Source: Fodinibius sp052060035 (GTDB taxonomy: Bacteria; Bacteroidota; Rhodothermia; Balneolales; Balneolaceae). Taken from it: a DNA stretch of 64,000 bases. The stretch's first letter is position 1. Every line of letters begins with the position of its first letter. The position numbers and the translations under genes are program-made. Below, one piece after another: positions 18,364 to 26,186 of this stretch. The stretch is from NCBI RefSeq assembly GCF_052060035.1, contig NZ_JBPOEA010000015.1:9446-73445 (forward strand), given 5' to 3'. A model generated the notes under the pieces. It ran no database searches. It was not told the origin of the DNA and saw nothing but the letters and a program-made list of their open reading frames with translations.

Positions 18364-18758
18364 TTAGCAGATTCCTCTACCTAATCATCCCCTTTATCCC
18401 GGTTAAATATTTTGGACTATTTACTCCATAATATTTATGTGGATAACTTGTGGAAAACTTTTTTTGCCCGGCATTTGGGATATTACTTTTAGGTAAAATC
18501 ATTGTTAGCGCAATATTATGTACTGTCAAGTAAAATTTGATAGAAATGTGTATAAAATACTAAGTCAATGCGACGCATGTATTTATATTGTTTAGAGCAA
18601 TGTGGATAACTTTTGTACAGGCGGGTAATATTTTTTTGACATCTGTCTCCGAAATTATCATCTTCGTTTCACACAAAAATACGACAGCACTAAAAGTGTG
18701 TGGATAACTGTAGGGCATCCTGAGTAATAATTTTTAATTTAGAGGAGGTTAAGGGACG
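18364..18758. other. Probable chromosomal replication origin (oriC)
   Basis: This 395-base A/T-rich region lies directly upstream of dnaA and contains no gene. It holds three perfect DnaA boxes, TGTGGATAA, at 18438-18446, 18601-18609 and 18699-18707. Two single-mismatch copies lie at 18449-18457 (TGTGGAAAA) and 18547-18555 (TGTGTATAA). All five are on the plus strand. A/T-rich runs between 18605 and 18680, including TAATATTTTTTT, could be the unwinding element. A perfect copy of this 9-mer is expected about once by chance in the whole 64 kb, so the cluster is significant. The boxes may also serve to autoregulate dnaA. Confidence 0.75.
18743..18748 (+). promoter_or_regulatory. Strong ribosome binding site deciding the dnaA start
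   Basis: AGGAGG lies 10 bases upstream of TTG at 18759. Together with the normal DnaA N-terminus that follows, this supports a TTG start codon for dnaA. Confidence 0.75.
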
Positions 18759-20210
18759 TTGAGTAATATTTCTTCCGAGACTGCGTGGGAGCAGTGCTTA
18801 GAAATTATAAAAGACAATATCAGCTACCAGAAGTTCAAGTCATGGTTCGAACCTATCGAGCCGGTAAAACTGGAAGAAAACACGCTTACCATACAAGTTC
18901 CCAGCCAGTTCTGGTACGAGTGGCTGGAGGAACACTATTATGGTATGTTACGATCTACTCTGGCCAAAGTGTTAGGTGAGGATGGCAAGCTTGAATACTC
19001 GGTAGTACTCGAAAAATCTGATGACAACGCCGACAACCGTTCTGTCCGCCTTCCCCAACGCCCCATGCCGCCCGAAAATAATCAGGGCCAAGAAGTTAAA
19101 GGATATTCAGAATATAGTCCGGGCAAAATAGAGAACCCTTTCGTTATTCCCGGCATCCAAAAAACTAAGATCGACTCAAACCTAAACTCCAGCTATGTGT
19201 TTGATCGATATATAGAAGGCGACTGTAACAGGCTGGCGCGGTCTGCAGCAATGGCTATCGGCGAAAATCCTGGCAGCAGCTCATTTAACCCGTTCTTTAT
19301 TTATGGCGGTACCGGGCTTGGCAAAACACACCTCATTCAAAGTATTGGTAATAAAGTAAAGCAGGAACACGGAAATGAGCTTGCCGTACTCTATATCTCT
19401 TCCGAAAGTTTTACCAATGAATTTGTGCAGGCCATTCGAAATAATCGGGCCAGTGAATTTACAATGTTTTATCGGCAAATTGATGTACTGATTGTCGATG
19501 ACATCCAATTCTTTAGCGGAAAGGAAAAAACCCAGGAAGAGTTTTTCCACATTTTCAATGCGCTTCACCAAGATGGTAAACAAATTATCCTGAGCAGTGA
19601 CCGGGCTCCTCGTGAAATTCCAGATATTGAAGAACGCCTTATTTCGCGATTTAGCTGGGGACTCAGCGCCGACCTCCAAGTTCCGGAATATGAAACACGC
19701 TATGCCATCCTAGAACGCAAAGCTTCCGACAACGGTATTGAGCTCTCCCATCAAGTGCTTGAATTTATCGCGCATAACTTCAAATCAAACGTCCGCGACC
19801 TGGAAGGCGCCATCATTAAACTATTGGCTTTTGCTTCGCTGCAACATGTGGATGAGATTGAACCTCAGATGGCCAAACGGGTGCTTAAGGATATGATTCA
19901 GGAATCACAGACGACGATTTCTATTGAGCAGATCCAAGATTATGTATGCGATTATTTTGGCATTGATACCAACAAAGTACGCGAAAAAACGCGCAAGCAA
20001 GAAATTGTTGAAGCACGTCAAATTGCAATGTACCTTTCAAAGCAGTTTACCGACTCGAGTTTAAAAACCATTGGACTTCATTTTGGCGGACGCGATCACT
20101 CAACGGTTATTCATGCCATATCTACTGTTGAAGAACGCATGCAAACGACTGCAAAACACAAACGGATTGTCGAGGAATTGCATCAAAAAATAGAAGTGTC
20201 TACGCTGTAA
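18759..20210 (+). CDS. dnaA: Chromosomal replication initiator protein DnaA
   Basis: DnaA binds the boxes at oriC, melts the origin with ATP and loads the replicative helicase. The 483-residue product has domain I (WEQCLEIIKDNISYQKFKSWFEPI), a variable linker (about 85-140) and the AAA+ domain. In the AAA+ domain I see Walker A YGGTGLGKTHLIQSIGN near 183, Walker B VLIVDDIQFF and the sensor regions RLISRFSWGL. The C-terminal box-binding domain has the signature GGRDHSTVIHAI. Translation starts at TTG with an AGGAGG site upstream; rare starts are common for dnaA. It is the first gene of a tight run with folB and folK, and five DnaA-box-like sites precede it. Confidence 0.98.
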   Translation: MSNISSETAWEQCLEIIKDNISYQKFKSWFEPIEPVKLEENTLTIQVPSQFWYEWLEEHYYGMLRSTLAKVLGEDGKLEYSVVLEKSDDNADNRSVRLPQRPMPPENNQGQEVKGYSEYSPGKIENPFVIPGIQKTKIDSNLNSSYVFDRYIEGDCNRLARSAAMAIGENPGSSSFNPFFIYGGTGLGKTHLIQSIGNKVKQEHGNELAVLYISSESFTNEFVQAIRNNRASEFTMFYRQIDVLIVDDIQFFSGKEKTQEEFFHIFNALHQDGKQIILSSDRAPREIPDIEERLISRFSWGLSADLQVPEYETRYAILERKASDNGIELSHQVLEFIAHNFKSNVRDLEGAIIKLLAFASLQHVDEIEPQMAKRVLKDMIQESQTTISIEQIQDYVCDYFGIDTNKVREKTRKQEIVEARQIAMYLSKQFTDSSLKTIGLHFGGRDHSTVIHAISTVEERMQTTAKHKRIVEELHQKIEVSTL

Positions 20211-20213
20211 TTT

Positions 20214-20573
20214 ATGGAAACCCTGACGCTTAAAAGTCTCCGCTTTAAAGGGTATCACGGATACTACGAAAAGGAGCGCCAACAGGGTAATGATTTTGAG
20301 GTCGATATCATCTTTTCGGCCGATTTACGCAAAGCGGGTGACTCCGATCAACTCGATGACACAATTGATTACCAAGAGGTGCTTAGTATCGTCAAAGAAG
20401 TAATGCATGGACCATCCCAAAAACTTATTGAAACACTGGCTAAACGAATTGGTGACCAACTTTTTGGGCAATTTTCGCAAGTTCAATCAATCGAAGTATC
20501 CGTGCGCAAGCTTCACCCTCCCCTGGACATAGAAACCGCATATTCTGAGATTACGATGCAATGGCAACGGTAG
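20214..20573 (+). CDS. folB: Dihydroneopterin aldolase
   Basis: FolB cleaves dihydroneopterin to 6-hydroxymethyl-dihydropterin and glycolaldehyde in folate synthesis. The 119-residue product fits the small tunnelling fold: KSLRFKGYHGYYEKERQQGNDFEVDI at the start with the substrate-site Tyr and Glu, DTIDYQEVLSIVKEVM, and a C-terminal VSVRKLHPPL containing the conserved lysine. It begins 3 bases after the dnaA stop and overlaps folK by 13 bases, so the three genes are translationally linked. Confidence 0.93.
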   Translation: METLTLKSLRFKGYHGYYEKERQQGNDFEVDIIFSADLRKAGDSDQLDDTIDYQEVLSIVKEVMHGPSQKLIETLAKRIGDQLFGQFSQVQSIEVSVRKLHPPLDIETAYSEITMQWQR

Positions 20574-21049
20574 TTGTAGCACTGGGATCAAACGTAGGCG
20601 ACCGGCATCAGCACTTGGCGGATGCCGCTAATTTTTTGGAAGAAGAATCAGAATATCCGCTGCAGAAATCATCTATCTATATAACCGAACCGGTTGGTCC
20701 CTCCACCCGGGATTTTTACAATGCCGTAGTTGTAATGACGACCAAAGAAAATCCCAAACCGTTAATTAAAAAATTCAAAGACTTTGAACAGCAACACGGG
20801 CGTAATGCGGATCAACCGAAATGGAGTGCCCGCACGATCGATCTCGATATTATTGCGTACGGCGACTTGGTGATTCAAACGGATAATCTTATCATTCCGC
20901 ATCCGGAATATCAGAAACGACTTTTTGTGTTAACGCCTCTGGCAGAAGTTATACCCGACTGGAACGATCCCAAAAGTGGAAAATCTATAGCACAACTAAC
21001 GTCCGCGGCGTCTGAGCTTAGACTTGAAAAAACAGACCTACGTTGGTAA
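20561..21049 (+). CDS. folK: 2-amino-4-hydroxy-6-hydroxymethyldihydropteridine pyrophosphokinase
   Basis: HPPK transfers pyrophosphate from ATP to 6-hydroxymethyl-dihydropterin, the next folate step after FolB. The 162-residue product has the N-terminal VVVALGSNVGDRHQHLADA, the motif SARTIDLDIIAYGD with the two magnesium-binding aspartates, and IPHPEYQKRLFVLTPLAEV. Its ATG lies inside the end of folB (13-base overlap), and its stop is 2 bases before the ATG of the nucleoside kinase. FolP is not in this window. Confidence 0.95.
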   Translation: MATVVVALGSNVGDRHQHLADAANFLEEESEYPLQKSSIYITEPVGPSTRDFYNAVVVMTTKENPKPLIKKFKDFEQQHGRNADQPKWSARTIDLDIIAYGDLVIQTDNLIIPHPEYQKRLFVLTPLAEVIPDWNDPKSGKSIAQLTSAASELRLEKTDLRW

Positions 21050-21051
21050 CC

Positions 21052-21693
21052 ATGGAAAATGAGTTCGATTTTATTGCCATTGAAGGAGTCATTGGGGTGG
21101 GAAAAACATCCCTTGCAAAACTACTGACTGAACGTCATAATGCGCGCCTTGTCCTTGAACAGTTTGAAGAGAATCCCTTTTTACCCAAGTTTTATAAAGA
21201 TAGGGAGCGCTATGCCTTTCCCACTCAGATGTCATTTTTAGCCAGTCGTTTTCAGCAGCAGCAAGAGATGCTCAGCAAAGATCTGTTTCAACAGATGACC
21301 ATCTCGGACTACATCTTTGAAAAAGATCGCATATTTGCACGGCTAAATTTAGAAGACGATGAGCTGGCATTATACGATTCTATCTTTAAAATTATGGCCG
21401 GGATTTCTGCACAGCCCGACCTTGTTATCTATCTGCAATCAAATGTTGATCGATTAATGCAAAATATCAGGGATCGAGATCGTGACTACGAGCGCGATAT
21501 TTCCCGCTCATATTTGAAGGAACTCAGCGATGCCTACAATCATTTCTTTCATCATTACAATAAATCACCCCTGATGATCATTAATACATCAGAGATTGAT
21601 TTCGTTAGTAACGAAAAACACTTAGATTATATAGAAGAACAAATTTTCAATCAGCCTATTCGCGGTAACACGCATATTCACATCACCGATTAG
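21052..21693 (+). CDS. Deoxynucleoside kinase (dGK/dAK family)
   Basis: This salvage kinase phosphorylates deoxyadenosine, deoxyguanosine or a related deoxynucleoside. It has the P-loop IEGVIGVGKTSLAKLL near the N-terminus, FEENPFLPKFYKDRERYAFPTQMSFLASRFQQ (substrate-site region), ISDYIFEKDRIFARLNL with the D-R motif, and the lid segment RDRDYERDI. The frame is open from a TTG at 21043, but that overlaps the folK stop. ATG at 21052 gives the usual short N-terminus MENEFDFIAIEG, so I chose it (213 residues). It sits directly behind folK, an arrangement I associate with Bacteroidetes-type genomes. Exact base specificity cannot be read from the sequence. Confidence 0.88.
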   Translation: MENEFDFIAIEGVIGVGKTSLAKLLTERHNARLVLEQFEENPFLPKFYKDRERYAFPTQMSFLASRFQQQQEMLSKDLFQQMTISDYIFEKDRIFARLNLEDDELALYDSIFKIMAGISAQPDLVIYLQSNVDRLMQNIRDRDRDYERDISRSYLKELSDAYNHFFHHYNKSPLMIINTSEIDFVSNEKHLDYIEEQIFNQPIRGNTHIHITD

Positions 21694-21698
21694 TAGCA

Positions 21699-21959
21699 AT
21701 GATTTTTCGCACCCTTTTATTTTTTTTACTGATGTATCTTCTTATCAAAGTCATCAGTCGACTTTTTCTGCCTTCCAATTCAAAAAAGAAAAGCAGAAAG
21801 GGATCGAACTTTTTTTACCAGATGTATCAACAACAAAATCAGCAAAACCGCAAGTCACAATCCTCTAATACCTCTGACAAGCACTTTGATCAAATTGAAG
21901 AGGCCGAGTTTGAGGATATCACCGAAGAGGAAAAAACATCCTCAAAATCATCTGATTAA
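21699..21959 (+). CDS. Small single-pass membrane protein (DUF4834-like)
   Basis: This 86-residue protein has one N-terminal membrane helix (TLLFFLLMYLLIKVISRLF). A basic patch (KKKSRKGS), a Gln/Asn-rich stretch and an acidic tail containing QIEEAEFEDI follow. Size and layout resemble the DUF4834 family of Bacteroidetes, but I assign this only tentatively. It starts 5 bases after the deoxynucleoside kinase stop, so it belongs to the same operon. Function unknown. Confidence 0.65.
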   Translation: MIFRTLLFFLLMYLLIKVISRLFLPSNSKKKSRKGSNFFYQMYQQQNQQNRKSQSSNTSDKHFDQIEEAEFEDITEEEKTSSKSSD

Positions 21960-22028
21960 CGCTTCAACATTCCTTATCTTTCGAGGCATTATTTAATTTA
22001 CCGTTAACCACGAAAGCAGCTATTTCAC

Positions 22029-22571
22029 ATGAATTACGAAGATCAGCTTGAAGAAGGACTATCGCTACTGCACGAAGGCGACTTTGATCATGCACTGGAT
22101 ATTGCTCACCAGCTACAAAAAAAAGAGCCTGAATATTCTGATGGATTCCATCTGGAAGGCTTGGTATTTCAGAAGCTTAACCAGTGGGAAAAAAGTATTG
22201 AAGCGCTGGAAAAAGCCATTGACTTGGAAGAGGAAAACAGTGGCTACTATAACTTGCGTGGTTTTGCTAACATGCAACTCGAAAACCTTGACAAGGCCAT
22301 AGAAGACTTCGACAAGGCGATAGACTTGGATGACTCTCCCGCTGCACACCGCAACAAGGTGCTGTATATGATCATGAATGGAGATGCCGGTAAAGCTAAT
22401 GAGTACCTGCTTAATCGCATTAAACAAGATCCAAAAGATGTTGAAAATTGGATTTTGATGGGCGACCTTCTACAGCGCGCCGGACAGGACGAAAAAGCGC
22501 AGGGTTTTTATCAGCAGGCCAGCAAAATGGATCCGGATAATGAATATGTGAAAGAGCAGCTGGGCGGATAG
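22029..22571 (+). CDS. TPR-repeat protein
   Basis: This 180-residue protein is made almost entirely of tetratricopeptide repeats. At least four 34-residue units are visible, with phrases such as DGFHLEGLVFQKLNQWEKSIEALEKAIDL, YYNLRGFANMQLENLDKAIEDFDKAIDL and WILMGDLLQRAGQDEKAQGFYQQASKMDP. There is no signal peptide, so it should act in the cytoplasm as a protein-protein interaction module. It is the last gene of the dnaA-to-TPR run (69 bases after the previous gene) and is followed by a perfect 15-bp inverted repeat. Confidence 0.85.
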   Translation: MNYEDQLEEGLSLLHEGDFDHALDIAHQLQKKEPEYSDGFHLEGLVFQKLNQWEKSIEALEKAIDLEEENSGYYNLRGFANMQLENLDKAIEDFDKAIDLDDSPAAHRNKVLYMIMNGDAGKANEYLLNRIKQDPKDVENWILMGDLLQRAGQDEKAQGFYQQASKMDPDNEYVKEQLGG

Positions 22572-22580
22572 AAACGCTGC

Positions 22581-22617
22581 AAATCCCGATAATTTTTGTT
22601 TCAAATTATCGGGATTT
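22581..22617 (+). terminator. Strong inverted repeat ending the dnaA-folBK operon
   Basis: AAATCCCGATAATTT (22581-22595) and its exact complement (22603-22617) form a 15-bp stem with a 7-base loop, 10 bases after the TPR stop codon. The right arm itself ends in ATTT, and no long T-run follows. A terminator is the likely role. Confidence 0.65.
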
Positions 22618-22622
22618 ACCCC

Positions 22623-22630
22623 TATATTTG
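22623..22630 (+). promoter_or_regulatory. Candidate -7 promoter box for tRNA-Leu
   Basis: TATATTTG matches TAnnTTTG and lies 22 bases before the mature tRNA 5' end. A weak TTTC at 22599-22602 would be the -33 element. Confidence 0.4.
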
Positions 22631-22652
22631 AGGCCTTGAAAATTTGATCTAT

Positions 22653-22737
22653 GCCCTGGTGGCGGAATTGGTAGACGCGCTGGCTTGAGGGGTCAGTTCC
22701 CATTTCGGGAGTGCTAGTTCGACTCTAGTCCAGGGCA
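22653..22737 (+). tRNA. tRNA-Leu (anticodon GAG)
   Basis: An 85-nt class II tRNA. The acceptor stem GCCCTGG pairs with CCAGGGC at 22730-22736, with discriminator A at 22737. The D-arm region GGCGGAATTGGTAGACGC is typical of leucine tRNAs. The anticodon stem CTGGC/GTCAG encloses the loop TTGAGGG with anticodon GAG. A long variable arm (TCCCATTTCGGGA) and T-arm with GTTCGACTC follow. The CCA end is not encoded. It reads CUC and CUU leucine codons. Confidence 0.96.
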
Positions 22738-22740
22738 CTC

Positions 22741-22773
22741 AAACCCTTGTAAGTCTTTGGCTTGCAAGGGTTT
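22741..22773 (+). terminator. Hairpin after tRNA-Leu
   Basis: AAACCCTTGTAAG (22741-22753) pairs with CTTGCAAGGGTTT (22761-22773) over 13 positions with one wobble. It starts 4 bases after the tRNA. It is followed by only a weak T-rich stretch, but is probably the tRNA terminator. Confidence 0.65.
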
Positions 22774-22956
22774 ATTATTGTCCTAATCTTTATAAAATTT
22801 AGCTCCCTCCTTTTTTCATTTTCCGGAACTCAAAACCAATTAGCCGTATTTGATTTTTAAAATCCGATAAAAGAACCACTGGCTATTTGTTTCTGTGCCT
22901 CATACTATCTATATATAAATAAACTTTTCAACTAATCACTTCGGGGTGGACTTACT

Positions 22957-23436
22957 ATGGAACGTACATACTCTTTCACGGAAACGGTTATTTGTGGACT
23001 TATCGCTACGTTTATGATGTCAATGCTTTCATTCTTATCGAGCGGTATTGGGCTTCCTGTTATTGATGTAGGATACATGCTTAAGGAAATTTTCAATCAT
23101 ATTCATGAACAGGAACCTTACAGCATTCTCTGGGGCAATGCAGCCTATTATATCGGTGGAATACTATTGGCTTTGATCTGGGTAGTTTTTCTGGATAACA
23201 GGGTCTCAGGCAATTGGTTGGTGCAGGGAATTATCTATGGTATTTTGATATCAATTGTGGCTGCCGTACTTGTTTCACCCGCAATATCTATGGCAGGTGG
23301 AGAATCATTTGGCATCTTTTATATTGATACTTGGTTCCCCGTGCTAAATATACTTGCAGGGTTAATTATGCACTTGGGTTATGGAATCACCTTATTGCTT
23401 TGTCTGGAGTATTCCGATCATTTCAGAACGGTATAA
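22957..23436 (+). CDS. Four-helix integral membrane protein of unknown function
   Basis: I do not recognise this 159-residue protein. It has about four membrane segments: VICGLIATFMMSMLSFLSSG (about 10-30), YYIGGILLALIWVVFL (about 65-82), IIYGILISIVAAVLVSPAIS (about 92-112), and NILAGLIMHLGYGITLLLCLEY (about 130-152). Gly and Ser within the helices and the lack of a signal peptide suggest an inner-membrane protein. It stands alone after tRNA-Leu, preceded by a purine-rich CGGGGTGGA site. No neighbour suggests a function. Confidence 0.65.
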   Translation: MERTYSFTETVICGLIATFMMSMLSFLSSGIGLPVIDVGYMLKEIFNHIHEQEPYSILWGNAAYYIGGILLALIWVVFLDNRVSGNWLVQGIIYGILISIVAAVLVSPAISMAGGESFGIFYIDTWFPVLNILAGLIMHLGYGITLLLCLEYSDHFRTV

Positions 23437-23493
23437 TCCTACAACAAAGTTGTTGTATAAAATTTAATTCTGAGGCATTCAGTAAACGTTCGG

Positions 23494-24042
23494 ATGTTCA
23501 CCTGGCAAATAGATAATCGCATTAGGCTTGAGCTGTTAGAAGCTCGTCATGGAAAGGAGTTATTTCGGTTGACCGAACAGAATCGGAAATACCTTGGGCA
23601 ATGGCTCCCGTGGGTAGAATCAGTTCAAGAACCCGAAGATACAGCTCAATTCATAAAAAAATCCCAGCAGCAGTGGATTGAAAATCAAAGTTTTCAGGCT
23701 GTTATTAATGCAGGTGATAAAGTTGCAGGAATTGTTGGACACCACAAAATAGATTGGCAAAACCAGAAAACTTCGCTGGGGTATTGGCTGGGTAAATCCT
23801 ATCAGGGACGTGGAATTATGACGAAATGCTGTGCTGCCATAGTTCAACACGCTTTTAAAGTGCTGGATCTGCACCGCGTTGAAATTCATTGTGCCATTGA
23901 CAATAAAAAGAGCCGGGCAATTCCTGAACGACTGGGATTCATTAAAGAAGTAATACAAAAGGAAGCCATTCAATTAAATGGTACGTTTAAAGACCTTGTA
24001 GTTTATCGGGCACTTTCTTCCGAATGGGAATGTGATATTTAG
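23494..24042 (+). CDS. GNAT-family N-acetyltransferase, RimL/YdaF-like
   Basis: The 182-residue product is typical of the RimL-type branch, which acetylates N-terminal residues of ribosomal proteins or other small substrates using acetyl-CoA. Visible parts are the N-terminal IRLELLEARHGKELFRLTEQNRKYLGQWLPWV, then GIVGHHKIDWQNQKTSLGYWLGKSYQGRGIMTK containing the acetyl-CoA loop Q-G-R-G, and HRVEIHCAIDNKKSRAIPERLGF, the V-E-I-x-C plus N-x-x-S motif. The real substrate is unknown. Its stop codon meets the end of the decayed thioredoxin-like gene on the other strand. Confidence 0.88.
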   Translation: MFTWQIDNRIRLELLEARHGKELFRLTEQNRKYLGQWLPWVESVQEPEDTAQFIKKSQQQWIENQSFQAVINAGDKVAGIVGHHKIDWQNQKTSLGYWLGKSYQGRGIMTKCCAAIVQHAFKVLDLHRVEIHCAIDNKKSRAIPERLGFIKEVIQKEAIQLNGTFKDLVVYRALSSEWECDI

Positions 24043-24298
24043 AAAACTGGATAAATGTATCAATTACCAGCCTATAGGGGACTCCACCTACATCCATTTT
24101 ATCGGTAAACCGGGCGTCGTTATCATAAAAGACATTGATATCTAAATTTCTTTCCGAAACAAACGCCCTTACATCCTTAACCCAATCATTAAAGCCACTA
24201 AAATTGATACAGAGTATATCAAATCAATAAGCCGTATTTACCAGAGATCTTAAATGCCATGCCAAAAAGAATAAAGAGAACTATAAAAGTTTTCGCAT
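24043..24298 (-). pseudogene. Decayed thioredoxin/TlpA-family secreted protein
   Basis: Reading the minus strand in a single frame from ATG at 24298 gives a signal-peptide-like start MRKLL, a TAG stop, then FSLFFLAWHLRSLVNTAY and a TGA stop. It then gives FNDWVKDVRAFVSERN, LDINVFYDNDARFTDKMD and VGGVPYRLVID. The last two segments match the C-terminal half of TlpA/redoxin-like proteins, where the phrase G-V-P before a strand is the cis-proline motif. The N-terminal part of the fold with the CxxC active site is missing, so there is both an internal deletion and at least two in-frame stops. No intact copy is seen in the window. The match is by motif recognition, not by database search. Confidence 0.65.
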
Positions 24299-24389
24299 AG
24301 CAACATAATTTCTGTTACAATTAATAAAGCTAATCATGGATCAAAAGCCATCCTTGGCTACATCTGTTTATCGCTTTAAACAAAAAATC

Positions 24390-24836
24390 ATGAGCAAAAT
24401 TGAATACAGTAAAACATTTGAAGTGATCTGGGCCGATATGGATCCCAATCGTCACATGCGTCACTCAGTATATAATGACTACGCCGCCCAAACACGTATC
24501 GCCATATTTCAGGATTTTGGATTACCCATTCAAGAAATTGCCAATATGAATTTAGGACCCATATTATTTCGGGAGGAAACTAAATTTTTAAAGGAGATTG
24601 GGCTATCAGAACAGATCACTGTAGACTGTAAACTAAAAACCATGCATAAGGATGGGTCACGCTGGACTTTTCTTCACCAAATATTCAAGCAGAATGGCAA
24701 TAAAGCCGCCCAGATTATTGTGGAAGGCGCTTGGTTAGATCTGGAAAAAAGAAAACTATCGATGCCACCCCAAGCGCTGCTGGATGTCCTAAAGCAATTT
24801 CCGCGGGCAGAATCTTTTAACTGGCAAAATCAGTAA
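24390..24836 (+). CDS. Acyl-CoA thioesterase, 4HBT hotdog family
   Basis: This hotdog-fold thioesterase hydrolyses an acyl-CoA in the cytoplasm. The N-terminal strand and helix read TFEVIWADMDPNRHMRHSVYNDYAAQTRIAIFQDFG. The Asp-Asn-His pattern D-x-N-x-H is that of the 4-hydroxybenzoyl-CoA thioesterase/FcbC/YbgC branch. The C-terminal half contains CKLKTMHKDGSRWTFLHQIF and AAQIIVEGAWLDLEKRK. The frame is open from ATG at 24336 (166 residues), but the ATG at 24390 (MSKIEYSKTFEV) gives the family's usual start, so I prefer it. It is 7 bases upstream of the csaA-like gene and probably co-transcribed with it. Substrate unknown. Confidence 0.85.
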   Translation: MSKIEYSKTFEVIWADMDPNRHMRHSVYNDYAAQTRIAIFQDFGLPIQEIANMNLGPILFREETKFLKEIGLSEQITVDCKLKTMHKDGSRWTFLHQIFKQNGNKAAQIIVEGAWLDLEKRKLSMPPQALLDVLKQFPRAESFNWQNQ

Positions 24837-24843
24837 TCAAGCT

Positions 24844-25179
24844 ATGTCGACAATTAGTTGGGAACAATTTGAGCAGGTTGAGCTCAGAGTCGGGACCATT
24901 ATAAGGGCAGAAGAGTTCCCGGAAGTAATCAATTCCGCTTATAAACTGTGGATAGATTTCGGAAAAGAAATTGGAATTAAAAAGAGTAGTGCTCAAATAA
25001 CTGACCTGTATTCCACAGCTGATCTGATTGATAAACAAGTTATTGGTGTAATCAATTTTCCACCTAAACAGGTGGGGCCCTTTATGTCTGAATGTCTGAT
25101 TACCGGCTTTCACAGAAATGACAACGTAGTGTTGGCAGTTCCTGATAAACGAATTGCGGATGGTAGCAAACTTTGCTAA
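24844..25179 (+). CDS. csaA: CsaA-type tRNA-binding chaperone
   Basis: The 111-residue product is a single tRNA-binding (OB-fold) domain of the CsaA type: VELRVGTIIRAEEFPEV, then YKLWIDFGKEIGIKKSSAQIT, QVIGVINFPPKQVGPFMSECLITGF and a C-terminal VVLAVPDKRIADGSKLC. CsaA has been described as a dimeric protein that assists export or folding in Bacillus. The same fold occurs at the C-terminus of MetRS. Length is normal for the stand-alone form. A perfect 10-bp A/T-rich inverted repeat follows. Confidence 0.92.
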   Translation: MSTISWEQFEQVELRVGTIIRAEEFPEVINSAYKLWIDFGKEIGIKKSSAQITDLYSTADLIDKQVIGVINFPPKQVGPFMSECLITGFHRNDNVVLAVPDKRIADGSKLC

Positions 25180-25191
25180 CCCTAAACTTCG

Positions 25192-25216
25192 GAATATATA
25201 ATACTGTTATATATTC
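25192..25216. repeat. A/T-rich perfect inverted repeat
   Basis: GAATATATAA (25192-25201) and TTATATATTC (25207-25216) form a 10-bp stem with loop TACTG, between csaA and the M23 peptidase gene. It could be a weak terminator or an operator. No T-run follows. Confidence 0.4.
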
Positions 25217-25258
25217 TAAATTAGGTTGAAATATGTTGTTATCCACTACAATAATCCC

Positions 25259-26053
25259 ATGCGAATACTTGTCGTACTCATAATACTTTTTTCCGTAATG
25301 GGGATGATGCAAAAAGCTCGTGCTCAGACTGTTTTCGTATGGAATAAGATATCCGAAAAAGAATTCACGCTCTGGGCGAAAAATAACCTCCCTTGTCCTA
25401 TACATATTAAGGCCGAACCCGACTCGATGGATATGGATTTCGCCCGCTTTCTACCCAAGGGTAACCAAGAAACTCTGATCCAATTGCCCATTGATTCTTT
25501 AAATTCTCCCAACGAGTTCAAGGGGCAAATTAGATATCATCTTACCCTTGGTAATCCTGACGCCAACCACGATCCAAACTACAAATATTTACTTCCTTTT
25601 CCCGAAGGCCAATCACATATGCTAATCCAGGGAAACAACTCGGCATTCACTCATGATTTACCAAGCTCAAATTATGCCTTCGATTTCGAGATGTCTGAAA
25701 ATAGTCTGATTAGTGCTGCGCGTGGTGGTACCGTAGGATTTATAAGCGTCAACAATAAAAAGGGCGGAAATAATGAAAACTACCTGCAACACGCCAATAA
25801 GATCATGGTTTGTCATGACGATGGGACCGTTGCTGTATATGCTCATTTAAGGTATAAAGGAGCGATTGTAAATATTGGCGAACAGGTTTATGCCGGACAA
25901 ATTATTGGCTTCAGCGGAAATACCGGATACTCTACTACCCCCCACCTTCACTTTGCAGTTCTGGCGGGATCAAAATCGATTCCCATCACATTCAAAAACC
26001 TGCCGGATACCCTTAAAAGTGGCTTATTTTACGAACAAAACCTGGGATTTTAA
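25259..26053 (+). CDS. Secreted M23-family (LytM-like) metallopeptidase
   Basis: A peptidoglycan endopeptidase-like protein exported to the periplasm. The preferred start is ATG at 25259, giving the signal peptide MRILVVLIILFSVMGMMQKARAQ; the open frame extends 11 codons further upstream. A beta-rich N-terminal domain of about 110 residues precedes the M23 fold. The M23 motifs are YAFDFEMS (the family position H/Y-x-x-x-D), TVAVYAHLRYKGAI, and the final HxH in TTPHLHFAVL. The phrase SGNTGYSTTPHLHF is classic. The first ligand region reads N-Y-A-F-D-F, so the first zinc ligand histidine present in LytM (HxxxD) is replaced by N/Y. The enzyme may therefore be inactive, like several degenerate M23 proteins. 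Confidence 0.88.
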   Translation: MRILVVLIILFSVMGMMQKARAQTVFVWNKISEKEFTLWAKNNLPCPIHIKAEPDSMDMDFARFLPKGNQETLIQLPIDSLNSPNEFKGQIRYHLTLGNPDANHDPNYKYLLPFPEGQSHMLIQGNNSAFTHDLPSSNYAFDFEMSENSLISAARGGTVGFISVNNKKGGNNENYLQHANKIMVCHDDGTVAVYAHLRYKGAIVNIGEQVYAGQIIGFSGNTGYSTTPHLHFAVLAGSKSIPITFKNLPDTLKSGLFYEQNLGF

Positions 26054-26186
26054 TGTTAACAATGCCGATTGCTAAACTGTGATCCAATAAATCGGTCGAA
26101 AAAGTTATCTTTATAGCTTCATATTCGCTGATCTTTTCACATTATCATATATTTAGCCTCATTAAACTGCTTTATAACAAACGTAT

